64,000 nucleotides of DNA from Micromonospora sp. NBRC 110009 (GTDB lineage Bacteria; Actinomycetota; Actinomycetes; Mycobacteriales; Micromonosporaceae): positions 124,001 to 188,000 of the forward strand of contig NZ_CP130427.1 in NCBI RefSeq assembly GCF_030518795.1, read 5' to 3'. Below, in pieces: positions 27,391 to 42,086 of this stretch (the first letter of the stretch is position 1; the number at the start of each line of letters is the position of its first letter). The translations under genes were made by a program, and so were the position numbers. The notes under the pieces are model-generated. The model had not been told where the DNA came from, ran no database searches, and saw only the letters and a list, made by a program, of their open reading frames with translations.

Positions 27391-28566
27391 ATGTCCGTCG
27401 AAGAGGTGGATCTTGCGGCGTCCGCCGCCGCCGAGCGCGACCGTCCGCCGCCGATCCGGGTGATCCGGGTGCTCGGATCCCTGGACACCGGCGGCGCCGA
27501 GCAGCGTGCCATCGAGCTGATACCCAGGCTGGTCGCGGCCGGGGTGATCCCGCACTTCGTCACCCTCAGCGGCCGGAAGGGGTCGATGGCCCCGGTGGCC
27601 GAACAGTTCGGCGCCCACGTGCATCCGCTTCCGATCGATGCGCGCTTTCCGCTGCGCTTCCTCCGGCTGATCCGGCAGCTCCGGCCACGCGCCGTGCACT
27701 CGGAGGTGGCAACCTTCTCCGGCGTTCCCCTGCTCCTGGCCGCGCTGGCCGGCCGTCCGGTGCGGATAGCGCACTTCCACAATGACGGAGACGGCCACCC
27801 CGACACCCTCCGCCGGCGGTGGCAACGAGCGGTGATGCGGAAACTGATCTCGACGTTCGCCACCGACATCATCGGGGTGGCGCCCGGCACCCTCACCCAT
27901 CTCTACCGACGGTCGTGGGAGTCGGATGCCCGCTGTCGGGTGCTCGCCAACGGTCATGACCTGGACCGGCTACGGCAGCCGTCCGCCGTCAACCTCCGCG
28001 CCACTGTCGCTGCCACCCCCGGGGAGTTGCTCTGCCTCTGCGTCTGCCGGCCGGCTCCGGTCAAACGACGGCCCATGGTTCCGGCGATCATCGCGGCGCT
28101 GGGGGCTCGGGGAATCGCTGCCCGGGCGGTACTGGTGGGGCCGAGGGATCGCGTCGACGATCGCGAGGTGCTCGCCGCGGCCCGGGCCCACGGGGTCGCG
28201 GACCGGGTGCACCTGCTCGGCCCGCGCGACGACGTCGGTGGGCTCCTCCGCCAGGCGGACCTGCTGCTTCACCCCGCCGAGCGGGAAGGGCTACCGGGTA
28301 CGGTGCTGGAGGCCCTGGCGCTCGGCACGCCGGTCGTGGCCGCTGACCTCCCCGGTATCCGATTCATCCGCGACCACCTCCCTGGCCTGACGACGCTGGA
28401 CGTCACCGCACCAGCCCAGGACTGGGCGGAGGCGGTTCAGACGCTGGGACTCCGACCCGGCCAGGGGCACGACGTCGAGGAGGCGGTGCGGCGGTTCGAG
28501 GCAAGCGTCTTCTCGCTAACGACCGCGGCGGAGCAGCACCTGGCCATGTACACCCGGTCCGGATAG
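27391..28566 (+). CDS. Glycosyltransferase family 4 (WecA-independent, lipid-linked glycan assembly)
   Basis: A 391-residue GT-B enzyme. IRVLGSLDTGGAEQRAIELI near residue 25 is the typical acceptor-side start of GT4 enzymes in exopolysaccharide clusters. The donor half has LCVCRPAPVKRR, AVLVGPRDRVDD and LLLHPAEREGLPGTVLEALALG with the conserved acidic residues. GAGGAG precedes the ATG. It lies just upstream of the flippase gene, the usual grouping of repeat-unit assembly and export. The sugar transferred cannot be inferred. Confidence 0.9.
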   Translation: MSVEEVDLAASAAAERDRPPPIRVIRVLGSLDTGGAEQRAIELIPRLVAAGVIPHFVTLSGRKGSMAPVAEQFGAHVHPLPIDARFPLRFLRLIRQLRPRAVHSEVATFSGVPLLLAALAGRPVRIAHFHNDGDGHPDTLRRRWQRAVMRKLISTFATDIIGVAPGTLTHLYRRSWESDARCRVLANGHDLDRLRQPSAVNLRATVAATPGELLCLCVCRPAPVKRRPMVPAIIAALGARGIAARAVLVGPRDRVDDREVLAAARAHGVADRVHLLGPRDDVGGLLRQADLLLHPAEREGLPGTVLEALALGTPVVAADLPGIRFIRDHLPGLTTLDVTAPAQDWAEAVQTLGLRPGQGHDVEEAVRRFEASVFSLTTAAEQHLAMYTRSG

Positions 28567-28662
28567 CGGCGGAGCCGGTGACACGTCGCGAGAGCAGGCC
28601 GCCCGCCCGGGCCGGCCGTGGCGCTCCGCGGACCCGACCAGCAGCGACCAGGAGGTAGCGCG

Positions 28663-29955
28663 GTGGCTCGGAACCGCACCCGGGCCGTCGCGATGCTGAC
28701 CGGGGCCAGCGCGCTGACGGCTGCGGCCAACAGCGCCGGCGCCATGGCAGCCACCGTCGCCTTGGGCGCCGATGAGCGGGGCGCGATGGTGCTCGTCCTG
28801 ACGATCAGCGGAGTCGTCGCCATGATCGCACCGCTCGGGACCGGCATCGCGCTACGCGCGCAACTCCCCCGGGTCGACGACGAGGCGGCCCGGGGATCGT
28901 TGCTCGGCTCCTACCTGTGGCTCACCCTCGGCCTGGCCGCCCTCGGGGCCGCTCTGGCCGTCGTCGCTGTCCGGGTGTCCGCCCCCGCCATCGACGCTGG
29001 CCTCGCCGACCCGCGCCTGCTCGTGGCGGTCGCCGTCTCGACGCTCGCCCAGGTCCTGCTGTGGCAGTCCAACGAACTGTTCTACGCCGTCGCAGAGTTC
29101 CGGCAGGGCGCCACCTGGAACCTGGCGTCGGTGGTGGCCGGTCTCGCCGGGCTGCTGGTCGCCATCGCGATCTCCGCCCAGGCCTGGCTGCTCCTGCTGC
29201 TGCAGGGCACGGGAGTGCTCGCGGCCATGGTGGCGCGCTTGCGGCCGCTGCGCCGGCGGGGCCTGATCCGCCCGGTGGCCCCGTCGGGGCAGGTGCTGCG
29301 CGCCCTGTTCCGCCAGGGCGTCCCGTCGCTCGGGCTCAACATCGGCATCGTCCTGGCGCAGCGCGCAGACCGGTACATCCTCGGTGTCGTGGCCGGCACC
29401 ACCGCGGTCGGGATCTACTCGCTGGGGGCCACGATGAGCGGGATGGCCGGGCTGATTCCGCTCGCCATCGGGCAGGTTTCCCTGAATGATGCCGCCACCG
29501 CTGGCGCCCGATTCTGGCCCGGCCGGCACATCGTCTGGGCTCTCGGCGGCGCCACGTTGAGCAGCATCGCCATCGCGCTCGGCGGCTGGCTCCTCCTGGT
29601 CCCGGTCTTCGGCGAGGACTTCGCGCCCGCTCGCCACCTGCTCTTCCCGCTGCTCGTCGCGGAGATCTGCCTCGCCCCGTACTGGGTGGCCGGCCGGGCG
29701 CTGCTCGGCGGCGGATGGAGCCGGACCGCTGCGGTCATCGGCGCAGCCAGCGCGGTCGGCGCCGCGGCGCTCTACGGGTTTGCCATTCCGATCTGGGGGA
29801 TGACGGGCGCCGCGCTGGCGTCCATCGCCCTGTACGCCGGCCTGTCGCTGATGTCCATGGCGCTGCTGGCCCGCCGGGTCGGCGGCCCACGCGGCCGGAT
29901 TCCGGCCACCGCCGCGCGTCATGCGCCGGTGGAACGCGTCCGCATCCACAGTTGA
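28663..29955 (+). CDS. Polysaccharide flippase-like membrane protein (Wzx/MOP superfamily)
   Basis: A 430-residue integral membrane protein with about twelve to fourteen hydrophobic segments spread over its whole length, including MVLVLTISGVVAMIAPLGTG and GVPSLGLNIGIVLAQRADRY. The arginine/aspartate pair in AQRADRYILG followed by GIYSLGATMSG is characteristic of Wzx flippases and the MATE-like MOP fold. It would turn lipid-linked repeat units to the outer membrane face for polymerisation. GTG 28663 is supported by AGGAGG eight nt upstream. It is the last clear gene of the first polysaccharide locus. Confidence 0.85.
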   Translation: MARNRTRAVAMLTGASALTAAANSAGAMAATVALGADERGAMVLVLTISGVVAMIAPLGTGIALRAQLPRVDDEAARGSLLGSYLWLTLGLAALGAALAVVAVRVSAPAIDAGLADPRLLVAVAVSTLAQVLLWQSNELFYAVAEFRQGATWNLASVVAGLAGLLVAIAISAQAWLLLLLQGTGVLAAMVARLRPLRRRGLIRPVAPSGQVLRALFRQGVPSLGLNIGIVLAQRADRYILGVVAGTTAVGIYSLGATMSGMAGLIPLAIGQVSLNDAATAGARFWPGRHIVWALGGATLSSIAIALGGWLLLVPVFGEDFAPARHLLFPLLVAEICLAPYWVAGRALLGGGWSRTAAVIGAASAVGAAALYGFAIPIWGMTGAALASIALYAGLSLMSMALLARRVGGPRGRIPATAARHAPVERVRIHS

Positions 29956-30067
29956 CCCGCCGGTGACCGCACCCGTCGGGAGTGTGGCCCAGCCGGCACC
30001 TCCCCTGCGGCCGGCGCAGCTTCCGCGACGTCCGGCGCGTCCGCCGCCGATGTGGTGAGCTGTATAG

Positions 30068-30982
30068 GTGGCGGGGCTGGGTCTGATGCTGCACCCCACT
30101 CGGGACGTCTCCGAGGTGGTCGGGATCATCGAGCGGTGGGCGGCGCGCCACCGCAAGACGCTGATGGTGCGCGCGGAGGACGCGCACCGGGTGCCGCACA
30201 GCGTCGAGCCGGTCCCGGCGAGCGAGGTGGCCGTCCGCGCGGACGCGCTGATCAGCATCGGCGGGGACGGCACCATGCTGGGTGCGCTGCGCTCGGCCGT
30301 CCGCAACCCGAAGCCGGTGCTGGGGGTGCACCTGGGCCGGCTCGGGTTCCTCGTGGAGGTCGAGCCGCCGGACCTGCCGGCAGCGCTCGACCGGCTCGTC
30401 GCACACGATTTCACCGTCGAGTCGCACGCCTGCCTCGCCTGCGACGTGTGCGGCGACGACGTGGTGGCCTTCAACGACGTCGCGCTGGTCCGTCAGCCCG
30501 GCTCCGGCTTCGTCACCGCCACCCTCGCCGTGGACGGCCGGCGATACGGGTACTACCGCTGCGACGCCCTGGTGATCAGCACGCCGACCGGCTCGACGGC
30601 GTACAGCTACGCGGCGGGCGGCCCGCTGGTCTCCCCGGCGGTGGACGCGGTGGTGGTGACCCCGTCGGCGCCGATGGCCGGCATCTCCCGGTCGGTGGTG
30701 CTCGCGCCGGAGGAGAGCATCCGGCTGGAGCTTCAGCCCAATTCGGCGGCGGTCGCCGTCGAGATGGACGGGCTGGTGATCCGGGACGCGGCGACCGAGG
30801 GGGCCGTGGACATCAGCTACCGCCGGGACGCCGGCCTGGTGGTCCGCTTCGACCCAGGTCGCTACCGGGAGCGCAACCAGCTCAAGCTGAGCCTGCTCGA
30901 CCTGCCGTTCCTGCCCGACCAGCTCCGCGAGCTGCTCCCCGACGAGGTTCGACAGCAGCGCGAGCTGCAGCCGCCCTGCTGA
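30068..30982 (+). CDS. nadK: NAD kinase
   Basis: A 304-residue ATP-NAD kinase that makes NADP in the cytoplasm. The hallmark GGDGTM motif is at 65-70, followed by LGVHLGRLGFL, AFNDVALVR and the conserved STPTGSTAYSYAAGGPLVSP segment. GTG 30068 is used (start VAGLGLMLHPTRD); no clear ribosome binding site precedes it. It is not part of the glycan pathways and stands alone, converging on pgm with a 38-nt gap. Confidence 0.93.
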   Translation: MAGLGLMLHPTRDVSEVVGIIERWAARHRKTLMVRAEDAHRVPHSVEPVPASEVAVRADALISIGGDGTMLGALRSAVRNPKPVLGVHLGRLGFLVEVEPPDLPAALDRLVAHDFTVESHACLACDVCGDDVVAFNDVALVRQPGSGFVTATLAVDGRRYGYYRCDALVISTPTGSTAYSYAAGGPLVSPAVDAVVVTPSAPMAGISRSVVLAPEESIRLELQPNSAAVAVEMDGLVIRDAATEGAVDISYRRDAGLVVRFDPGRYRERNQLKLSLLDLPFLPDQLRELLPDEVRQQRELQPPC

Positions 30983-31020
30983 CCGGGAAGCCGCCCGGAA
31001 GACCCGGCGCCGCCACCTGT

Positions 31021-32664
<1,644 letters not shown>

Positions 32665-32693
32665 TGCGGGATCCTCCTCGAAAGCACGGGCGG

Positions 32694-33926
32694 TCAGGGC
32701 TCGACGCGCTGACCCTTGCCGATGACGACGATGCCGTTGTCGGAGACGGTGTAGCGCTGCCGGTCCTTCTCCAGGTCGACGCCGATCTCGGCGCCCTCCG
32801 GAACGTAGACGTTCTTGTCCAGGATGGCCCGCCGGACGACCGCGTGCCGGCCGATCTCGACACCCTCCATGAGCACCGAGCCGTCCACGTGCGCCCAGGA
32901 GTGGACCTTCACCTTCGGCGAGACGATCGAGTTCTCCACCAGCGAGCCCGAGATCACCGACCCGGGCGAGACCATCGAGCTGACCGCCCGGCCGATCCGC
33001 TCGCCCCAGGCGTGAACGAACTTCGCGGGCGGGTACGGCGGCTGGTTGCTGTAGATCGGCCAGTCGAAGTTGTAGAGGTTGAACACCGGGTGGACGTTGA
33101 TCAGGTCCATGTGGGCGTCGTAGAAGGAGTCGAGCGTCCCCACGTCCCGCCAGTAGCCGCGGTCCCGGTCGGTGCTGCCGGGGACCTCGTTGTCCTTGAA
33201 GTCGTAGACGTTGGCCTCGCCCCGCTCGACCAGCATCGGGATGATGCTGCCGCCCATGTCGTGCTTGCTGGTCTTGTCCTCGGCGTCGCGCTCGACCGCC
33301 TCGCAGAGCGCCTTCGTGGTGAAGACGTAGTTGCCCATCGAGGCGTAGATCTGGTCCGGCGCGTCGGGCAGCCCCACCGCGTCGGTGGGCTTTTCGCGGA
33401 ACGCCCGGATGCGGCGGCCGTCCTGGCCGACCTCGATCACGCCGAACTGGTCGGCCATCGACAGCGGCTGCCGGATGCCGGCCACGGTGACCGCGGCGCC
33501 GGAGGCGATGTGGTCCTCCACCATCTGCCGCGGGTCCATCCGGTAGATGTGATCGGCGCCGAAGACGATCACATGCTCCGGCTGCTCATCGTTGATCAGG
33601 TTGAAGCTCTGGTAGATCGCGTCGGCCGAGCCGGCGAACCACCACGGGCCACGGCGCTGCTGCGCGGGCACCGGGGTGACGTAGTTGCCGAGCATCGTCG
33701 ACATCCGCCACGTCTGGGAGATGTGGCGGTCCAACGAATGGGACTTGTACTGGGTCAGCACGACGATCTTGAGATAGCCGGCGTTGGCCAGGTTCGAGAG
33801 GACGAAGTCGACCATGCGGTACATCCCGCCGAAGGGGACGGCCGGCTTCGCCCGGTCGGTGGTGAGGGGCATCAGGCGCTTGCCCTCCCCGCCGGCCAGG
33901 ACGATCGCGAGCACCTTGGCAGCCAT
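32694..33926 (-). CDS. glgC: Glucose-1-phosphate adenylyltransferase
   Basis: A 410-residue ADP-glucose pyrophosphorylase. The N-terminal nucleotide loop is [14 protein letters not shown], with [11 protein letters not shown], the regulatory/active-site region [10 protein letters not shown], the [12 protein letters not shown] lysine loop and a C-terminal left-handed beta-helix starting near [13 protein letters not shown]. It commits glucose-1-phosphate to ADP-glucose for alpha-glucan. No ribosome binding site is visible, but TAGCGT (minus strand, 33933-33938) ends 6 nt before the ATG. It is divergent from the glycogen synthase gene and co-directional with pgm. Confidence 0.95.
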   Translation of the reverse strand: MAAKVLAIVLAGGEGKRLMPLTTDRAKPAVPFGGMYRMVDFVLSNLANAGYLKIVVLTQYKSHSLDRHISQTWRMSTMLGNYVTPVPAQQRRGPWWFAGSADAIYQSFNLINDEQPEHVIVFGADHIYRMDPRQMVEDHIASGAAVTVAGIRQPLSMADQFGVIEVGQDGRRIRAFREKPTDAVGLPDAPDQIYASMGNYVFTTKALCEAVERDAEDKTSKHDMGGSIIPMLVERGEANVYDFKDNEVPGSTDRDRGYWRDVGTLDSFYDAHMDLINVHPVFNLYNFDWPIYSNQPPYPPAKFVHAWGERIGRAVSSMVSPGSVISGSLVENSIVSPKVKVHSWAHVDGSVLMEGVEIGRHAVVRRAILDKNVYVPEGAEIGVDLEKDRQRYTVSDNGIVVIGKGQRVEP

Positions 33927-33932
33927 GCTCAG

Positions 33933-34014
33933 ACGCTAACCATCCAGCCCCAACTTCACCACTCGTACGCGCACAGTTCCGCACCGGGTGCGGGGTCGGA
34001 ATCTGCACTAGGGT
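33933..34014. promoter_or_regulatory. Divergent glgC / glgM promoter region with palindrome
   Basis: Two leaderless-type -10 boxes face away from each other: TAGCGT for glgC (minus, 33933-33938) and TAGGGT for glgM/glgA (plus, 34009-34014). Between them CCGCACC-G-GGTGCGG at 33979-33993 is a perfect 7-bp-arm palindrome, placed where the rightward -35 element would be. That position suits an operator coordinating both transcripts. The boxes and the palindrome are seen; the regulatory role is inferred. Confidence 0.45.
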
Positions 34015-34021
34015 GCCGGGC

Positions 34022-35230
34022 ATGACCGATTCCGCACGGCTGCGCGTCGACCTGCTCACCCGGGAGTACCCGCCGGAGGTCTACGGCGGCGCCGGGGTGC
34101 ACGTCGAGTACCTGGCGCGCGAGCTGCGGCGCCTCGCCGACGTACGGGTGCACTGCTTCGGCGCGCCGCGCGACGAGCCGGGGGTCACCGCGTACCCGGA
34201 GCCGGCCGGGCTGGCCGGGGCGAACGCCGCGCTGCGCACCATGGGTGTCGACCTGGAGATGGCCGCCGGCGCTGCCGGCACCGACGTGGTGCACAGCCAC
34301 ACCTGGTACGCCAACCTGGCCGGGCACACCGCGAAGCTGCTGCACGGGGTGCCGCACGTGGTCACCGCGCACAGCCTGGAGCCGCTGCGCCCGTGGAAGG
34401 CCGAGCAGCTCGGCGGCGGGTACGCGCTCTCCTCCTGGTGCGAGCGGACCGCGTTCGAGGCGGCCGACGCGGTGATCGCGGTCAGCGAGGGGATGCGCCA
34501 GGACGTGCTGCTGGCCTACCCGGCGGTGAACCCGGACCGGGTGCGGGTGGTGCACAACGGCATCGACACCGCGCAGTACGCCCCGGACCCGGGCACCGAC
34601 GTGCTGGACCGGCTCGGCATCGACCCGGCCCTGCCCAGCGTGGTGTACGTCGGCCGGATCACCCGGCAGAAGGGCCTGCCGTACCTGCTGCGGGCGGCCC
34701 GGGAGCTGCCGGCGGACACCCAGCTCGTGCTGCTCGCCGGCGCGCCGGACACCCCGGAGATCGCCGCCGAGGTGGAGGGGCTGGTCGCGGAGCTGCGGGC
34801 CAACCGGTCGGGGGTGATCTGGGTGGCCGCGATGCTCCCGAAGCACGAGGTGATCCAGGTGCTCACCCACGCCACGATCTTCGTCTGCCCGTCCGTCTAC
34901 GAGCCGATGGGCATCGTGAACCTGGAGGCGATGGCCTGCGAGACGGCCGTGGTGGCCACCGCCACCGGCGGCATCCCGGAGGTGGTGGTGGACGGCGGGA
35001 CCGGGCTGCTGGTGCCGATCGAACAGGCCACCGACGGCAGCGGCCGGCCGCTTGACCCGGGGCGGTTCGTGGCCGACCTGGCGGGGCGGATCAACGAGCT
35101 GCTGGCCGACCCGGAACGGATCGTCGAGTTCGGCCGGGCGGGCCGTCGCCGGGCCGTCGAGCACTTCTCCTGGGACGCCATCGCGCAGCGGACGCTGGAG
35201 GTGTACCGGTCGGCTGGCGCCGCCGGCTGA
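34022..35230 (+). CDS. glgM: Glycogen synthase / maltose-1-phosphate synthase (GT4, GlgM/GlgA-type)
   Basis: A 402-residue GT4 enzyme of the actinobacterial glycogen-synthase type, much shorter than GT5 GlgA. It begins MTDSARLRVDLLTREYPPE, with GGAGVHVEYL for acceptor and nucleotide binding, YVGRITRQKGLPYLL and VCPSVYEPMGIVNLEAMAC. In mycobacteria the orthologue (Rv1212c, GlgM) joins ADP-glucose to glucose-1-phosphate to make maltose-1-phosphate. The next gene is glgE, which uses maltose-1-phosphate, so that reaction is the best prediction; many databases call this glgA. ATG 34022 is 7 nt after TAGGGT. Confidence 0.9.
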   Translation: MTDSARLRVDLLTREYPPEVYGGAGVHVEYLARELRRLADVRVHCFGAPRDEPGVTAYPEPAGLAGANAALRTMGVDLEMAAGAAGTDVVHSHTWYANLAGHTAKLLHGVPHVVTAHSLEPLRPWKAEQLGGGYALSSWCERTAFEAADAVIAVSEGMRQDVLLAYPAVNPDRVRVVHNGIDTAQYAPDPGTDVLDRLGIDPALPSVVYVGRITRQKGLPYLLRAARELPADTQLVLLAGAPDTPEIAAEVEGLVAELRANRSGVIWVAAMLPKHEVIQVLTHATIFVCPSVYEPMGIVNLEAMACETAVVATATGGIPEVVVDGGTGLLVPIEQATDGSGRPLDPGRFVADLAGRINELLADPERIVEFGRAGRRRAVEHFSWDAIAQRTLEVYRSAGAAG

Positions 35231-35256
35231 CCCGAGCGCGAAGCGATCTCGCGCAG

Positions 35257-35262
35257 TAGGTT
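35257..35262 (+). promoter_or_regulatory. Predicted -10 box of a leaderless promoter for glgE
   Basis: TAGGTT ends 6 nt before the GTG start at 35269, inside the 38-nt gap after glgM. No Shine-Dalgarno sequence is present. If active, glgE-glgB can be transcribed separately from glgM. Confidence 0.4.
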
Positions 35263-35268
35263 GAACCG

Positions 35269-39455
<4,187 letters not shown>

Positions 39456-39473
39456 ACCCGCGCCGAAAGGGTC

Positions 39474-39503
39474 TTGTCGCGCATCCTCCCCCGTCGATAA
39501 CCT
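39474..39503 (+). promoter_or_regulatory. Predicted housekeeping-type promoter for the M48 protease gene
   Basis: TTGTCG (39474-39479) and TAACCT (39498-39503) are separated by 18 nt, a good match to primary-sigma promoters. Transcription would start near 39510, giving a leader of about 23 nt that includes the GGGGGAGGA ribosome binding site. It separates this gene from glgB. Confidence 0.5.
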
Positions 39504-39532
39504 GCACGCCGCACACGGGGGAGGAACATCAG

Positions 39533-41026
39533 ATGAAGACCACGCTGCGCGCCGCACTGTCCGTCGCGCTGCTCATCGGCTTCTACGTGCTGGCCGTCGG
39601 GCTGGTCGTGGCGGTCGGCGCGTTCGGCCTGGGCTACGGCACCGACTGGGACGGCTCCGGCGCCCCCACCAGCCTCCGGCCGTTCGTGGTCGGGGCCGCG
39701 ATCGCCCTGCTTCTCGCGCTGATCTTCGCCTTCGGACGGGTGCTGGCCCTCCGCCCGTCCCCACCGGCCGGTGTCCGGCTCACCCAGGAACGGGCACCGG
39801 AGCTGTGGGCGCTGGTGCGGGACCTCGCCGACCGGGCCGGCACCCGCGAGCCGGACGAGATCCGGCTGGTCGGCGGGGCCAACGCCGCCGTGACCGAGGA
39901 GTCGAAGCTGCTCGGCCTGATCCCCGGCTGGCGTACCGTGCTCGTCGGGCTGCCGCTGCTGCGCGCGTACACGGTCGACCAGCTCCGGGCGGTCCTCGCG
40001 CACGAGATGGGGCACTTCTCCGGCCGGCACACGGCCACGGTGCGCCTCGCCCACCGTGGCCGGATGGTCATCGTCGAGACGGTCCGTGGCACCACCGTCG
40101 GGGTGCTGCGCGCCGTTCTCACCGGCTACGCCCACCTGTACGTCGCCGTCGAGCAGTCCGTCAGCCGGGAGCTGGAGTACGAGGCCGACCGCACCGCCGT
40201 GGCCGCCGGCGGGAAGACGGCGATGGTCAGCGCGCTGCGCGAGATCCGGGTGGTGGCCACCGGCTGGGACGAGTACCTGGAGCACCACGTGCTGCCGGCG
40301 TACGACCGCGGCCACCTGCCGGAGGACCTGTTCGGCGGGTTCGCCGCGTACCTGACCGCGTGCCGCGAGGAGATCCGCGAACGCAGCGTCGAGGTGGCGC
40401 CGGCCGAGCCGGGTTGGTGGGACAGCCACCCGCCGATCGGAGCCCGGATCGCCGCGCTCCGGTTCGTACCGGACGTACCGGTGGCCGCCGACGGTCGCCC
40501 CGCCACCGCGTTGCTGCCCGACCTCGACGCGGCCGGCCGGCAGCTCCAGGCGGGCCTCTTCGAACGGCCCGGCGTCCGGCTGCTGCCCTGGGACCGGCTC
40601 ACCCCGACCTTGGCGTACCAGTCCGCCCGAGGGCTGGCCCACCCGCTGTTCCAGGCGGCCACCCGGCTGACCGGGCGGGCCGACGCCGACCTCGACCAAC
40701 TGCTCGATCTCTTCGCCGCCGACCGGTACGCCGACCTCGCCCGGGAACTCAGCCTGGACACCGACGCCGAGTCGGGCCTGGAGGCGTTGACCGCGGCGTT
40801 CGAAGGCGCGGTCGAGGCGGCGGCGGTCGACTCCGGCGCCGCCGCCTGGCAGCACTCCTGGACCGGGCCGCCGGAGCTGCTCACCACCACCGGCGAGCCG
40901 CTGCCCCTCGGCGAACTGGTGGAGCTGGCGGGGGATCCCGCCACGGTGCCCGCCGCCCGGGACCGCCTCGCCGCGCTCGGCATCCGGACCTCGGTCGCCG
41001 CGCCCACCGGGGCCGCCACCGCCTGA
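39533..41026 (+). CDS. M48 family zinc metalloprotease (HtpX/Ste24-like)
   Basis: A 497-residue membrane protease. Two N-terminal membrane segments (about 8-34 and 51-72) precede the zinc motif LAHEMGHFSGRH (H157, E158, H161), with the third ligand region SRELEYEADRTAV near 205-217. Then come HPPIGARIAAL and a long C-terminal domain of about 200 residues with no recognised family, which makes the protein larger than HtpX. It probably processes membrane or envelope proteins. GGGGGAGGA precedes the ATG, and a separate promoter is visible upstream. Confidence 0.88.
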   Translation: MKTTLRAALSVALLIGFYVLAVGLVVAVGAFGLGYGTDWDGSGAPTSLRPFVVGAAIALLLALIFAFGRVLALRPSPPAGVRLTQERAPELWALVRDLADRAGTREPDEIRLVGGANAAVTEESKLLGLIPGWRTVLVGLPLLRAYTVDQLRAVLAHEMGHFSGRHTATVRLAHRGRMVIVETVRGTTVGVLRAVLTGYAHLYVAVEQSVSRELEYEADRTAVAAGGKTAMVSALREIRVVATGWDEYLEHHVLPAYDRGHLPEDLFGGFAAYLTACREEIRERSVEVAPAEPGWWDSHPPIGARIAALRFVPDVPVAADGRPATALLPDLDAAGRQLQAGLFERPGVRLLPWDRLTPTLAYQSARGLAHPLFQAATRLTGRADADLDQLLDLFAADRYADLARELSLDTDAESGLEALTAAFEGAVEAAAVDSGAAAWQHSWTGPPELLTTTGEPLPLGELVELAGDPATVPAARDRLAALGIRTSVAAPTGAATA

Positions 41027-41102
41027 GCCGCTCCCCGCTCCCCGCGCACCGCGCACCGCTCCGTCGGCGTGGCGTCGGACTGGCGGAGACACCACCTCTT
41101 AC

Positions 41103-41148
41103 CGATATGCCGCTGAGTCATATTTATTTATGCCTCAGCGGCATATCG
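41103..41148. repeat. AT-rich perfect inverted repeat in a 294-nt intergenic gap
   Basis: Left arm CGATATGCCGCTGAG (41103-41117) and right arm CTCAGCGGCATATCG (41134-41148) are perfectly complementary. The 16-nt spacer contains CATA-TTTATT-TATG, which extends the stem after one mismatch. This A/T content is exceptional for the window. It lies between the convergent protease and methyltransferase genes. It could be a terminator, a regulator site or a small-RNA hairpin. Nothing else is supported in 41027-41320. Confidence 0.7.
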
Positions 41149-41320
41149 CTCTCACCTCTCACGCGGAGCGACGGACACTACCCCGTGTAGCAATCCGTGC
41201 CGCGCTTCATCCTTCGCGGTGGCCACCGGGACGGGGCGGCCCGGGTCGCAGCTACGCCGACGCGGCCCGCCCCCGCAGTCCGGGATCGACGGTGCGGATC
41301 AGCGGCACTGGTAGACCCGC

Positions 41321-41974
41321 CTACCGGCTGGAGTCGACCGCCCGGACCGTGCGCAGCAGGAAGCCGGGCAGCGACAGCTCCTGGCCGCCGGTCTCCGCGG
41401 CCACGTCGATCTCCTCGATCTCCGTGTCGACCCAGACCGGCTCGGCGAAACGCGCCCTCAACCACTCCTCGGTCACGCCCCAGCCCTGGTCCGCCGCCAG
41501 CGCCACCGCCAGTACGAAGACGGTCGCGCCCGGCGCGGCGAGGCCCGGCAGCACCGCGAGGTATCCGTCCACCTCGCCACCGCCGCGCCGGTCGAGGCTG
41601 TGCAGCAGACCGGAGTCGAACACCGAGTCGAACGGCGCCGACGGCAACGACAGTCGCGTGGCGTCCTGGACCTCGAAGTCCACCGTCAGGCCCTCGGCGG
41701 CCGCCTTGGCCCGGGCCATGTCGATCGCCACGCGCGAGATGTCGATCGCCGTCACCTGGTAGCCGTGGCGGGCCAGGGCGAGCGCGAGATCACCCGCGCC
41801 GCAGCCGACGTCGAGCACCTTCGGGCCCGGCACTACGTGGTCGAGCACCTCCGCGAGTGCCGGCTGCGGGCCGCCGATGTCCCAGGGCGGCCCGCCCGAG
41901 TCGGCAGTGTCGCGGTAGACCTCGTCGTAGTCGATGTCATAGGGCCGGTCAACCTCGGCGTCGCGTGCGCCCAC
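41321..41974 (-). CDS. Class I SAM-dependent methyltransferase
   Basis: A 217-residue soluble methyltransferase. Motif I reads VLDVGCGAGDLALALARHG, followed by TAIDISRVAIDMAR for the acidic ribose contact, DFEVQDATRL and FDSVFDSGLLHSLD for post-motif regions. Substrate unknown; no neighbouring pathway points to one. GTG 41974 is preferred since AGGGGG lies 6 nt upstream; a longer TTG form is possible. The C-terminus (LSLPGFLLRTVRAVDSSR) resembles TPMT-like small-molecule methyltransferases. Confidence 0.85.
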   Translation of the reverse strand: MGARDAEVDRPYDIDYDEVYRDTADSGGPPWDIGGPQPALAEVLDHVVPGPKVLDVGCGAGDLALALARHGYQVTAIDISRVAIDMARAKAAAEGLTVDFEVQDATRLSLPSAPFDSVFDSGLLHSLDRRGGGEVDGYLAVLPGLAAPGATVFVLAVALAADQGWGVTEEWLRARFAEPVWVDTEIEEIDVAAETGGQELSLPGFLLRTVRAVDSSR

Positions 41975-42086
41975 CGTCAACCCCCTGGGCAACTCGCTTG
42001 CCGGCAGGACCGTGCAGGAGGCGATCCTACGTCGCGCGGGTGACGCCGGCCGCCTCCTCGTGCCGGGATCCGGGCGGTCGCCGTAC

